A DNA stretch of 64,000 nt from Dendrophyllia cribrosa (Eukaryota; Cnidaria; Anthozoa; Scleractinia; Dendrophylliidae), in NCBI GenBank assembly GCA_024195265.1, contig JAJLRJ010000009.1:9852791-9916790 (forward strand), in the 5' to 3' direction. Shown here one piece after another: positions 13,001 through 26,300 of the stretch. Numbering within the stretch: position 1 is the first letter of the stretch; each line of letters begins with the position of its first letter. The notes under the pieces were generated by a model. The model saw nothing but the letters and a program-made list of their open reading frames with translations, ran no database searches and was not told where the DNA came from. The position numbers were made by a program, and so were the translations under genes.

Positions 13001-15286
13001 ACTACTGTGCTTGGAAATTCTTTAAATCTCCGCTTTGGTGCTGAAATCCGTAAAACGAACCCATCTCTCGCATTGCTAAAAACGTATATAGTTCCTCGAA
13101 GCAAGATTTTATCCCTGAAAGCTCTTCTTTTTCCACTAAAGCGGCTCCTGAGTATCCCTTAATTAGCATCCCTGTCTTGAGTAGCAAACCACGAAAAAAT
13201 GCAGGAAAATAACGACTTTAATTTAAACCGTTTTCTCCGCTCAGTAAACACAGCAAAACATCAAAGTGTTTTCCCAGCTGACGTGACATTCGGCCGTGTA
13301 ACCGCGCGAAAAAAAAGCCTCGCTTTGGTTTCAACATGACGTCGTACGCGCATATTTTGCGACGTCATACGCGCCCGCGAGCTAGTCCTCCGCTAAGATC
13401 CCGGATGTTGTGTGGCGTCATACGCGCATGCGCGCTAGCCTTGCGCGACACACATCTCCGACACACATGTTTTTGTTGCAGACAGCGCCCGCGAAACATT
13501 CCGCTAGCCATGACCATGAAAAATGAGGGTTCTATGAGTATGGGGATCCGCAGCCGGGCCTTCGGCCCGGCTAGGCTCCGCTATGAAATGTGTGCGGAAA
13601 GAAACGAACGCTGTCAAAATTCTTGGCCATTTCCCAGCATGCAGTGCGGTGGTGATATTGAAAATTGAGGCAAGGTCAGTATGCATTAGAACGAGAGGCT
13701 AGAGCTCGGCCCGAGCAACGAATAAGAGCAAAAAAATTCACTGCTAAGCTAGGACTAGGACTGAATTTTGCTGTGAATGTTGATTTTTGGGTTTGCCATG
13801 ATGATTTGAATAAAAAAAACTAAAGGCAAAAACGTGATTTTTGTTGTTTTTCTATGACGTTAAAAACGGTAATTTTTGTTATTGTCCAAATTCAAACGCT
13901 GATATTCTGCAAAAATCGCTGACTTTTTTGTGTTTATTGGGTATCTCAATTTGAAAGACTTTCTAGTCAATGCTCACAACTGCTAGTTAAGGCAATGTTC
14001 GCACGATTGAGAAAGTTACAATTTTTTAAAGCAGTGGAGTCTTGTACGGGCGGTTACGGGCGGTTCAGGTGTCAATGGGTTAATGATTGTTTTTCTAATT
14101 ATTAAGTAAGTACTAGTCAAGTGAGACCTTAAGCTACTGTATCCCAGCCCGAAAAAGCCTGAAAAAAAAATCAAGGCTTTTCAACGGGAACGAACCCGTG
14201 ACCTTCGCGTTACCGCCTTGATTTTTTTTCAGGCTTTTTCGGGCTGGGATACAGTATATACGTAGCCTAAGGCCTCACTTGACCATTACTTACTTTATTT
14301 ACGGTGCTACTGAAGGGCGACAACAAATGTTTTCAAATAATTGTATCGGTAAACTAGCACACATTAACTTACAGTGGAGTGGAAATTTAGCAGCGCTTAA
14401 ACACAAGAACAGAAACACCGTGAATCAGTTGTTTAATGGCTGAAAACAGCAACAACAGCGAGCAAAAACGTGAGTTGGATTGTTGGAACCGAACAGTGAA
14501 ATAAATCGGTTTCCTGTCAAACCCTCATTTCACTTGCCATAATTTTAGAAGAAAAACGGCCAATTGTCTTCCTTCTTCTGCCGTTGACAAGCGTAAGTTT
14601 CTTCTACTGGCTACAAAAGACCTTCCCTTTAACACTATAAAAACCTAAAACTTCGTACGCCATGCTATTTGTTTACACAAGACCAAACTCTCCCCAGGGT
14701 CGTCTCGTTAGGTCTTATGTGTACCAGTTTCCCCGCCCGAGATAATTATTCAAAATCGCGCTGAAATGGAAGGCGAACGAACAAAATTTCTTGAAGCGTT
14801 TCGCTTGCCTTCACGGGACACTCACGATATCACAAAGCGCTCACTGAATTAGTATACGTTCTCCTTCATCGAACGCAATAAGCACCTTTTGATTGCTGGA
14901 CGAGAAAACCCTGACTACGGCAAACAGTTTGGATTGCTAACGTGATGACCGATAAATAAGACTGTGAACACCAATAGATGATCACTATTGTTGAAAGTTA
15001 CGAAATTTGTCACCGCCCTGCATGGCCATCTCAAACAACAACAGCTACATCGAAGAATTTCAGTTTCCCTCGAGACTTCGAGAAAACGAGGTTTTACTGT
15101 AAACAGAGACAAGATAGGAGAATCTGTATGTTGACAGACCTGTGCCTGTGTCATGCTTGCTCCTGCAAAACTCTGCTGTTGCTGTTGTTGTTGTTGTTGA
15201 GTCTGCTGTTGCGTTTGTTGTTGTTGCCGTAGTTGTTGTTGCTGTTGCTGAAGAGCGGCTTGCTGTAGAATGCGTTGCCTTTGAAA
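6012..15286 (-). CDS. MED25: MED25 exons 19-23: glutamine-rich C-terminal tail
   Basis: Exons at 15140-15286, 9685-9930, 8479-8676, 6936-7235 and 6012-6170 encode residues about 574-922. Exons 19, 21 and 22 are largely Gln from mixed CAG and CAA codons, with runs of roughly 7 to 12. Exon 20 has few Gln runs and is rich in Ser, Thr, Gly and Val. The protein ends [11 protein letters not shown], comparable with the short hydrophobic end of vertebrate MED25. Each of these exons is a multiple of three and starts in phase 0, so any one could be skipped without a frameshift. The donor of exon 21 (GTCACT) is weak. Confidence 0.87.
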
Positions 15287-18200
15287 CTGAGGTAAACAAA
15301 GCAATAAGTTAACTTTGATTTTCATCATAAGTTAATTGCTACAAACGTTTGTCATTGACAAACAAAAATTCTTGCACAAGTTTGCCATGCTGTGCGGTGT
15401 GCTGTACATTGCAATGGCCGTATCGGCTTACTAAAGGCAAATTTTAGAGCTATTAAAACTAATCAAAATACAATTAAACTCCTAAAATCAGTGCCATGTT
15501 GTTTAAATTTGTTTTGCCATGCTTATTTTGGCGATTCGAGGCTCGCGAAAGCGGTGTTTTCAAAATATTAACGGTTCGATTCGCTCAAAAGTAAAATACT
15601 GCTTTTAAGAGCCTGAAATCGCCACAATAAAAACAACAACTTTAAAACAAATACAAACATAGGAGTGATTTTCTCTTCTCGTGTTCAAATACATGCATAT
15701 TAAAAATACATTTGCACACCAATGTATTATCTTCAATATTTCATACGTATAAAGGTACCTTATTAATTTGGTCCACTTTGTGTTTTTGGACAACACCCTG
15801 AAATAGCAATTTGACATAAAAAATACTGTTGTAATAAGTATTAATGTCGATAAACATTTTGTAAGGAAAATTAACGATAAAAACGTTACACATTCGACAA
15901 TGATGACATGAACTGAAGTCGTCGAAACGTCCTGTAACGTTTTTATCGTTTATTTCCTAATAAAATATTGTTTGTCACTGTGCTTCTATGATCAAATTTG
16001 TGAATTCATTTCTGTTTACATATTTTGAAAATATAAGTATTACTTTCCGTGCCAAATTTTGGGTCAAAATTCGCTCTGGAAGTGTGTTTATTTGAATTGT
16101 AATTTTCGAAATCGTCTTGCCGCCATTACTCGATTAAAAAAATGGCCGGGACACAAATTTCGGGGAGTTGGAGCGAGTCGTAACGTAGAAGACTCACTTT
16201 CAGAAGTACTGCTATAGGAATCTGAAAGATACGACACCTTGAATGCTTCGAAGTTCTTTTCCGAATTGTTGCCTCTCAAATTCCGCTTTATTTCTCTCCC
16301 AAATGACGCCAAATGCAATTAAATGGTTGAGTATTTTACGTCACATCACGTGATCAGAAGTAAGACCGCTTCACCGAAAGGTCGCGGGCTTTCATTTGCG
16401 AACTGAGTAATGGCGGACGGTTTTCACGGAGTTTTCATTCAGAAATTTCCAGTGCGGTTACGCATATACCGAACTAATTTATCGCGATTCCTATTATTTT
16501 GAGCCTGTTTGATAGTTTGCTGGTGAAAAAAGTGGAACCAAAATAACCAATTTTTGTCGTAAAACCATTTTAAAGGGGCTTTGTCACCAGTTTTATGTAT
16601 TTATTTGATTTAGACATGTTTATATGAAAGAAATCCGAAAATAATAGTTGGGTTTTGCTAATAATTGCTATATTAGAGCACCAAAACTATTAAAAACTAT
16701 CTTTCGCTGCAGATGGTCAAGATGGAAATGGATTGCAACTTTAAGCGATTGTGGCTAAGTTTCTCGCGTTTTTCCCTCGTGTCCTTGTAAAATCGCTCAC
16801 AATGATTCTTTAGTATGGTTTGTTCTCCCTGGGCGTGTGACATAGCCCCTTACAAAAATCCACAAATGATACTGTCCGTTTTATAGTCTAGTGCTAGTGG
16901 TTTGGCCTAGTTGATGTGGCGTTTTTGTCCAAAACTGTGCTAAGATTATTGTTTTATCCACTATTTTTAGCGGTTTGAAAACTCGCGCCGGGGCCTGAAA
17001 TTTGCGACATTTTGAGCGCGGCCAAAAAGGTACAAACAATGGATTTGTGACGTCATTCGTGTGTTCGATCACAACAAAACCTGGCGGAGAAGGGAACTAG
17101 GCCGGGGCTTAAATACGCGTCGCTTTCAAACATATTTAATCGACAGAATCCTTCCGCAAGTTGGCAAAACTCCACTGTAAAACAAGTGACGCGCTCAGTT
17201 GTTTACACACTAATGACATAACTAGAACCCAGGTCCTTGTCTAATATGCCCAACTTACGTCGCTTGTTAAAATATGTTCCCGCCACTTCAAGTGGCTTAT
17301 TTACCCATCAAAATAATTCTCAAAACACCTATTTTCAGATTATTGAAAAAAAAAATGGTAGTGAAATTTCACTTCATGTGCACTTTAATATGCACAAAAG
17401 TAAGAGGGCGATATAAAGTGAATTTTCAAAGGGAAAACAAACCGCAGCAGACACAGGGGAAAATCTCGAACAACTTAGCTCGCATTTTCCAAGTTACAGT
17501 CCATATCCTCTGTATCCTGGCCATCCCAAGCCAAATACACTCATTAAAGGCCCACCTTCACCCAAAATGTTGTGCGCACCGTGATCACTTTTTGTGCTGA
17601 ATTTCGTGTAACACGAAGTTCACGCTTGAATGCGCGCAACCAATCAAATCACGCGTATGAACAATGGAGCATTTCAAAACAAAAACAAACGACCGCAACG
17701 TCTTTTAGGTGAACGTAAGCCTTTAACAGTTTTCTGCTTCATTGTCATGCAACATATATCTTGCGGCTTTGAAAATTGACACCAAAAGTGAGTGACACGA
17801 CCCCTTTAACGTTGCACTTTTCATTTAAATTCGGAGTGGTATAGTAAAAAACGGCAGAGAAGCCGCACCTTTGTACCTGAAATTTTCGCATATGCGAGAA
17901 CACACACCAAAGGTTATCGTGCATTCCGTTGTATAATTCGACCAGAATTTTTTGAGCTTTGAATTGAAGATTTTTCTGATTCTATGTGTATACGTGGTGT
18001 AACAATTCTTAACAGATGATACCGATAAGCGAGGCGGCCGCCAGAGCGCCTCCAAGACCAAAGATCAAATTGAACAATTACAGTAAGTAATTTACAGTTA
18101 GTAAAGTAGAGATCAAGAGAACAGCAATACAAGTTACATCACGTACCCTGATTCCTTCAAAAAAATTGGCCTGTAGAGGTAAAAAATGTAGTGAATAACT

Positions 18201-20325
18201 CTTATTTTCAGAATTGCTTGTATTACATTCAGAATCAATTTCAAGTGTAGCAGACTTGTCAAATAAGCATGAACAGTAATGTAATTATGTTTGTAAGGTA
18301 CAGCGAAATTGAAGGGATATAGGTTTAGCGGGATGTGGGAGGAAGCTTAAAAAACGTAAATACAGGATAAACGCAGCCTCGTCCCTCGGACCTTCTCTGT
18401 ATTGAAATGGCGGAGCTAAATACTCCAAGAATCGGTTGAGTCTAAGGCCCCGTCCACACTAGTGCGTTTTCGTTTGAAAACGCATACTTTTTTATGCGTT
18501 TTTACCGATCGTCCACACTAAAGGTGGTCAGACACATGTAGCAGGGACATGTTGCAGCGACATTTAGCAGCGACAAAAATTTGTGTAGTACACACTGAGG
18601 GACATGTAGCAGGGAGTGTAGCGGGGACATGCAGCAGGGAAAAAATCATAGCGCTTGCACACCACATGAAAATGTCGCGGGGACATGTCTCAGGGACATG
18701 TTGCAGCAACACGTCCCCTCGTGTGAACTGATACTATCATAATTATGCAACACCAATTTTGGGAACATTTTGTCCCCGCAACGTGTCCCATGAAGTTCAA
18801 CAAGTTGAACTCCGTGCGACATGTCGCGGGGACAAAATGTCCCCAAAATTGGTGTTGCACAATTGTGAAAGTATCAGTTCACACGAGGGGACGTGTTGCT
18901 GCAACATGTCCCTGAGATATGTTCCCGCAACATTTTCATGTGTGTGCAAGCGCTACGATTTTGTCCCTACTACATGTCCCCGCTGCACGTCCCTGCTACA
19001 TGTCCTTCAGTGTGTACTACACAAATTTTTCTCGCTGCTACACGTCGCTGCGTCATGTCCCTGCTACATGACCCCTCGTGTCTGACCACCTTAAAAATAA
19101 AAACGATCAAAAACGAAGAATGAAATCGATGAAAACGAGGTTTTCGAAAACGTTTTTCAAAGTGGAGACTTTTGAAAACGCAGGTCTATCGTTTTAGTGT
19201 GGACGGCAAAAACGGAGCTTTTCAAAAACGCTTACGTCACATCAAGTAACGCATAGTATTGCTGACGCTATTGGAGCATGCGTATTGAACAGAAAAACGT
19301 CCGAGCAGAGCCTGGTGATGAAAACGCATCTTTGGATCATCGTTTTTCAGCTCCCAGTGTGGACGCAAATCTTTTTATCCGTTTTCGGGGAACCAAAAAC
19401 GGAGGTTTTCAAAAACGCATCAGAAGGAGGTCTGACACCTTAATGAGAATATATAACGTAGTAACTGGTTTGCTTTCAGTTGAGTTTAGGGTAAAGCAGT
19501 TTATATGGTTAAATTTAGCTCTAAACAACCCGAGAAGTTAGGTGGTACCCTGGTACGGTAGGCTATGAAAGCCTATGAAATGTTCAATCCTGAGTGGGGA
19601 TTTTAGATTTTCCCTTTTTTACACTTAAAAATTTATTGAAAATAAAATTCTAGGTGTCGACATTACGTTACATAATTCTCAAAAAGGTGTCCGACCTACT
19701 TCTGAGCTATAGCAGGAAGACTCTACCCCAAGAATCGTGTCACATGACGAAATGTCTTTTATTCCGCTTGAAACAGGCGCCCCAGATTGGAAGAAAACCA
19801 ACATGCCAACATGACTGAAAATCACTTGAAATAACATCCGAAGACGGCATTTCACAATGTGTCACGTGACAAAATACTGCAGGATTTTTATCTTGGAGTA
19901 TGTTACAGCCTTGTCCAGCAGTTTCTCTGTCCATCATTTTAAACGCAGAGAATTAAGGCGTCGAGAATAAACGGATAAGGACGGCGGGGGTGGGGAGGGG
20001 GGAGCCTGGATGCGTTTTATTGGGATGGGTGGGATGCGGGAATGTAAGACATTTTTGTTTTTAGCAAAGGGGATCAATCGTATAGCACTGCAAGGTCCTC
20101 ATAGGGCTGAGGACTGTTGCTATTTCAGACCAGAACATACATGATCGCAGATGATCCAAGATCCGGGAACTGCTGCGGCTTATATAAGGGAGTACCCCCC
20201 CCCCCCCCCCCCCCCCCCCCCTCCACCCCCGGATAAAGGTTTACAGCTGAGGGACATGGAGTGACTAATTTGCATATCTGTACCCGTATACTGTATCTCT
20301 TGCCCTTTCGTCAAAGTCGAATAAC

Positions 20326-20362
<37 letters not shown>

Positions 20363-23300
20363 TGTACTTATTGACTAAATGAGAGGGCCGGATGGGAAAA
20401 TATTTGGCTCGAGGTCATGGCGTACGCGAGGTCCGTGCGCCATGACCGAGAGCCAAATATTTTCCCATCCGACCCGACCTAACTTAGTCAATAAGTATTT
20501 TATCATATGACCAATTTGGAGACAAAATTACTTGAAAGTTTAACGCGCGAGGCCGTCCGCTTTTCTAGGAGGGCCGTACGGCTTTTTCCGGCCCCGCTTG
20601 CGCAAATGCGTACGGCCCACATACGGGACTTTCATCAATGGTTTTGCAAAGAAAAGGTTCGCAGGGCCGTACGGGTCATATGATAATGAATTTTAGTGAA
20701 TAGTCTGGTATATAATGTGCGCATTAAGGTGGCTCGACTGGGTTTTTTGGCGACATAACACCCCAACTTTGAACGGCTGATGCTTCACTCTCTGAGCTCG
20801 ATCAGGCAAGCAGCTTCACACACCTACTAGAGATGAAATAAACTTTCCAAAAAAGTAGATTTGTTTGACATCGGTGTTACCATAACAACGATCTGATGAC
20901 GTCATGGTTTTTGCATATTAGTAATTTTCTCAACATCTAGACCTAAACTTTTAAAACGACTGTATGCCTCTTATAGTCTAGATGTATGTCTTAAAGACTG
21001 CAAAGTTTGAAAAAATTCTATGAGAGCGTTTTCGAATAAAATTGAGTTGAATATTTTCCATCAAAAATATAAAAATTCGCATTACTTGCCGTTATTTCGT
21101 CGATGCCAGCGTTTTCCTACCAAATTGAAACAATATTTTCACCATATATTATACGTGTGCCATAAAACTACATTCCTTGAAGGTTTCATCCTGTTTGCTT
21201 CACTAGATTTCAGTTGATGTGATCGGAAGCAATGTCTTAAATATGCTCATTCTACTCACAGAAGTAACACTTGTGTTAGGGAAGCGTTTATTTAAAAACT
21301 AGTCGATGAAATTTTTTTAAAATCTTTTGGTCTAAAGTTGTACATGTAATGCACTATCTCTGCAAATTTCAAGTGCATTGAATCATTTTAAGGGCGCGAA
21401 ATACAATTAAAAGTATAGGGGACTTTTGCATTAGTCTTCCAAAGTTTCATTGCCGTATTATTTGTGGACAGCTGGTTTATTTCAGGACTTTCCCTTTTGT
21501 CTACATTCTACATATTTGTGCACTTTTGAATAAATTTTAAACGTGTTACATGTGCATGACCGCAGCCTTATGTTAATTGCCATTGTAGTCATTGTACTAT
21601 GAAAATAATTTTCACGATCGCTTTGGAGCATGCAGGCATGGCAAACGTGCAATGAAACTTTGGAAGACAAATGCAAAAGTCCCCTATAATTTTAATTTTA
21701 TTTCGAGCCCTTAAATTGATTCAATGCACTTGAAATTTGCAAAGATAGTGCATTACATGTACAACTTTAGATCGAAAGATTTTAAATTTCATCGACTAGT
21801 TTTTAAATAAACGCTTCCCTAACAAAAGTGAGACTTCTGTGAGTAGAATGAGCATATTTATGACATTGCTTCCGATCACATCAATTGAAATCTAGTGAAG
21901 CAAACAGGATGAAACCATCAAGGAATGTAGTTTTATGGCACACGAATAATATATGGTGAAAATATTGTTTCAATTTGTCTGGAAAACGCTGGCATCAACG
22001 AAATAACAGAAAGTAATGCGAATTTTTAAATTTTTGATGGAAAATATTCAACTCAATTTTATTCGAAAACGCTCTCATAGAATTTTTTCAAACTTTGCAG
22101 TCTTGAAGACATACATCTAGACTATAAGAGGCATACAGTCGTTTTAAAAGTTTAGGTCTAGATGTTGAGAAAATTACTAATATGCAAAAACCATGACGTC
22201 ATCAGATCGTTGTTATGGTAACACTGATGTCAATCAAATCTACTTTTTTGGAAAGTTTATTTCATCTCTAGTTTGTGTGAAGCAGCTTGCCTGACCGAGA
22301 TAGACAGTGAAGTATCAGCCGTTCAAAGTTGGGGTGTTATGTTGCCAAAAAACCCAGTCGAGAGTCGGGGGCCACCTTAATTCACTAAATGAGCAAAGAA
22401 AATGGAATCCCGACCATGTGATTTTGTTGTTAAAATATAATTGCCATTGTATTTCAGTGTAGATGTACAGACCTGTTCAATTGGAATTAATCCAACAAAT
22501 GCACGCTTCTTAGGGCTGAAAATCAAAAGAAGAACTTTGACCTCACACTGTTGAACCGGCGGGAAATGCACGCACCCGGCCTGAAAAAAAAAGTTAAGTC
22601 AATCAGTCTGTGGATAGAGAATGCACAACACGTTCGTAAGCAAGGATCACTCCATGTAGACTACAAGCCGTCTGGCCTTTCTTCTCAAGTTTATAAGGCA
22701 CAAGTGAAATATTTGTGAACCAACGATTATTTTGAGTTAAAACCTGTGCACACCAGACTTTTGCATTTTGGAAGGAAATAGTTTGCAAGTTTGATTTTCC
22801 TGAAAGCGCGCCAAGGTGCTATTGCCGGAATGAAAAAATGAATGAGCGAGTGAATAAATGAATTAATGAGTGACTTATATAGCGCGCATATCACATGTTT
22901 TCTCTCATGGCGCTTTACCTACACTTATGAGAATGAGATCAGAGGTCTGCTTATGAAGGCGCCACAGGCAGCCGCTATCGGTCCACTGTTGATCTCATCT
23001 CGGCACTGAGTGTGGTCCCTTCAGTAGCTCAGTGAAAAACATAGAATCTCTATTAAAGTGAATTGCAAATAACAACCTGAAGCCTGTATACTTACAAACT
23101 TGATCCCGTTGGACGCCATGACTCTGTACAGAGCTCTCAATGAAGCTGGATCATCAGCAGCAAAATGGAACGCTACTGTCTTGGAGTTTTGCAGGAGGGG
23201 CCCAAGTGTGGACTGAATGGTAAATAAACATTTTGTTACTGAGTTTATTCTTGATGCCCTGAAACGGTGACTAGGATAAAATAAATAGAGTAGAACCTCT

Positions 23301-26300
23301 ACTATGGCCACCTCCCATAACGGACGCCTCTCTACAACGGCCATGTTTTCTTGTCTCGAGTTCTTATTTATTTACTCAAATTCTGTAATGGAAACCTACC
23401 CATAACGGACGCCTATGTACAGCGGCCATGTTTTCTTGTCCTGACTTCTTATTAATTTACTCAAATTCTATTATGGAAACCTCCCTATAACGGCCGCCTC
23501 TGTACAGCGGCCATGTTTTACTGTCCCGACATCTTATTCATTCAGTCAAATCCTCTAATTAATAACCTCGCTATAACGGTCGCCTCTCTAAAACGGCCAT
23601 GTTTTCTTGTCCTGACTTCTTATTTATTTACTCATATGACAAATGCTATTATGGAAACCTCCCTATAACGGCTGCCTCTGTACAGCGGCCATGTTTTACT
23701 GTCCCGACTTCTTATTCATTCAGTCAAATCCTCTAATTGATCACCTCGCTATAGCGGTCGCCTCTCTACAACGGCCATGTTTTCTTGTCCCGACTTCTTA
23801 TTAATTTACTCAAATTCTATTATAGAAACCTCCCTATAACGGCTGCCTCTGTACACCGGCCATGTTTTCTTGTCCCGACTTCTTGTTCATTCAGTCAAAT
23901 CCTCTAATTGATAACCTCTCCATAACGGCCACCTCTCTACAACGGCCATGTTTTCTTGTCCTGACTTCTTATTAATTTACTCAAATTCTATTATAGAAAC
24001 CTGCCTATAACGGCTGCCTCTGTACAGCAGCCATGTTTTCTTGTCCCGACTTCTTGTTCATTCAGTCAAATCCTCTAATTGATAACCTCTCCATAACGGC
24101 CACCTCTCTACAACGGCCATGTTTTCTTGTCCCGACTTCTTGTTCATTCAGTCAAATCCTCTAATTGATAACCTCTCCATAACGGCCACCTCTCTACAGC
24201 GGCCAGAACGTTCTGTCCGAAGGTGGCTAAGATTTCCAAACACCGAGAAGTGAGTTGAAAAAACAAGGCACGGCCGAGTTTTTTTTTTACCCACTTCTCG
24301 GTGTTTGGATATCCTGATGAAACATTCTTCCTCGTGTTTGATATATCACTTAAAATAGTGACGTTTTTACTTGCCGTTGCCGTCGCCGTTGCTTAATAGG
24401 GAGCTTAAGCAACCATGACGGCGACGGCAGCGAGAACGGCACAAAACAATAGGTTTAATGAGGGAAAACAATGCCTCTGCACGTGCGTTTTACATTTTGG
24501 TACATTTCTTTGCCGTTCCCTGCAAAACAACAACGTCAAATGATCAAATTGTAGGTTTTTTGGATAACGTGAACAAACGACGGTTAATTTTCCTTTCTCC
24601 ATTTGAACCGGGAAGCCGTCCCTTCAAATTCAGCTCCTGGACAATCCAGTCACATTAGACAAACTAAACAGATTGGAACAACTGCAAGGTAGTTTAAAAT
24701 AGTGCGAATCCTTTTTTCAACTGACGTTTTCCTTGGCGTTGCCGTCGTCGTAGTTTAAGCTCCCTAATTTCAGTTGTACGGGCACCGACGGGAAGTTATA
24801 TTCATTTTAGCCTTAGCAGCGTTTAAGACACTTACCAGCAGATTCTGTGGAATAAGCTGCATAATCAACTTTGGTGGCCAGTTGCTTGCTTTGCTGTAGT
24901 CACAAAAATAAAACAAGTTAGGATCAAAGGCTCCTGTGAGGCAACCCGTGAATACGGAATGCTAACGGTTACGCAATATTGCGGGGTTTTTTTTTTTTGG
25001 AAATTAAATGTAACGACTTTTGTCGAACGCAAACAAACAAAAAAACAATGATTTTCAGTTCGAAAAAAAAAGAAAGAAAAAAATCCGTCCTGGGCGAGAA
25101 TCGAACTCACGTCCTTCGGCTGCCTCCGGAAAAAGTTTACATCTGAGTGATGGATCGAGCGAGCGAGTGAGTGAATTAGCCGCCGTTACTGATGACCCGT
25201 TCATTACGCTTGTGCGTATTCACAGGTTAAAAACAAGGCAATTCTACCTCGCCAAAAGTTTATTTTCAACACAGTTCTGAATTTTGTTACCAATGTGATG
25301 TACTGAAACCAGAAAATTCTACATAACAAAAATCAACTTTAAAAAAAATTAAAATACAAACAAACAAACAAATAAATAAATAAATAGATAAGATAAGAGT
25401 TATTCGATAATACTAATACTGGGTGTTTCTTGGTGTTGCGGAAACTATTATTGGTTAGCTTTTGTGTTGTGGCGTGAGTATTGTTTACTTTCTTTTGAAT
25501 CTTTTGTTTTTAATACTCACGAAAGGGAAATTATGGAAACTGGTGACAACGAGGCAGATGATTCTCTGTGGATTTTGCTGCTTGGAAATCACAGGTTTCC
25601 CGTGAATCGGGTAAGAATCGTGGGTTATTTTGAGCTGGTGGTGCCAAGTTTTTCGAAGTCATTTTCGTATGCAAAAGAGATGTGATTTCTGGACTAAAAA
25701 AGATTGTACTTACCGTTTTTGTCAACAGATCCAAGAAAATGGCGGCAGAAAAACGATTCCCGCGCCAATGCGCGCGCACAATCAGAACAGTTTTGCAAAT
25801 CTCTTTTCGGATTTCCCAATCGAACGCAAAAGTAGCATATCCATGAAATCCGGATTTCGATTTCTTTTTGAAATCCATCTTGGAAAAGGATTTCGGTAAT
25901 TTGAAATCCGTTTTTGGATTTTGTGTTTTATTCTCTATTTTCGAATTGCCCATAATACAATTTGTTTGCCCCCCAAATTGTGCATAAACTATTGTTTGTA
26001 AATGCTCTTGGGAGGACTGCATATTCCCAAGAGCATTTCAAAACAATAGTTTATGCAAAATTTGGGGGGCAAACAAAGTGTATTATGGGAAATTCGAAAA
26101 TAGAGAATTGGTTAATCCGAAATCCAGATTTCAAAATCGAAATCCGGATTTCCCAATCGAACGCACCCTAAGTTGTGGTGCTGTTTATTATGCTGTACAA
26201 GGTGGTTTTAACTTTGGAGTCTGTGGATGAAATCCTAAAGTGTGACCATCCAAACGAAAACTCTTCAGCAGGGCTTTTCTGTGGTGCTGTTTATTATGCT

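Noticed and set aside
18518..19123. Several Cys/His-rich open frames of 60-108 codons
   Set aside because: They arise from the repeated ACATGT/GGGACA phrases of the palindrome and mirror each other on the two strands.
22800..23040. Region with ATATAGCGCGCATATCAC and GGCGCTTTACC as a possible host exon
   Set aside because: Looks like a short interspersed repeat; no frame joins it to MED25 in phase.
23285..24215. 86-bp repeats as a CRISPR array
   Set aside because: No unique spacers; it is a tandem minisatellite in a eukaryotic intron.
25531..26022. 163-codon minus frame
   Set aside because: It spans a foldback and GAAATCCGGATTTC-rich repeats; composition is that of translated repeat DNA, and no domain is seen.
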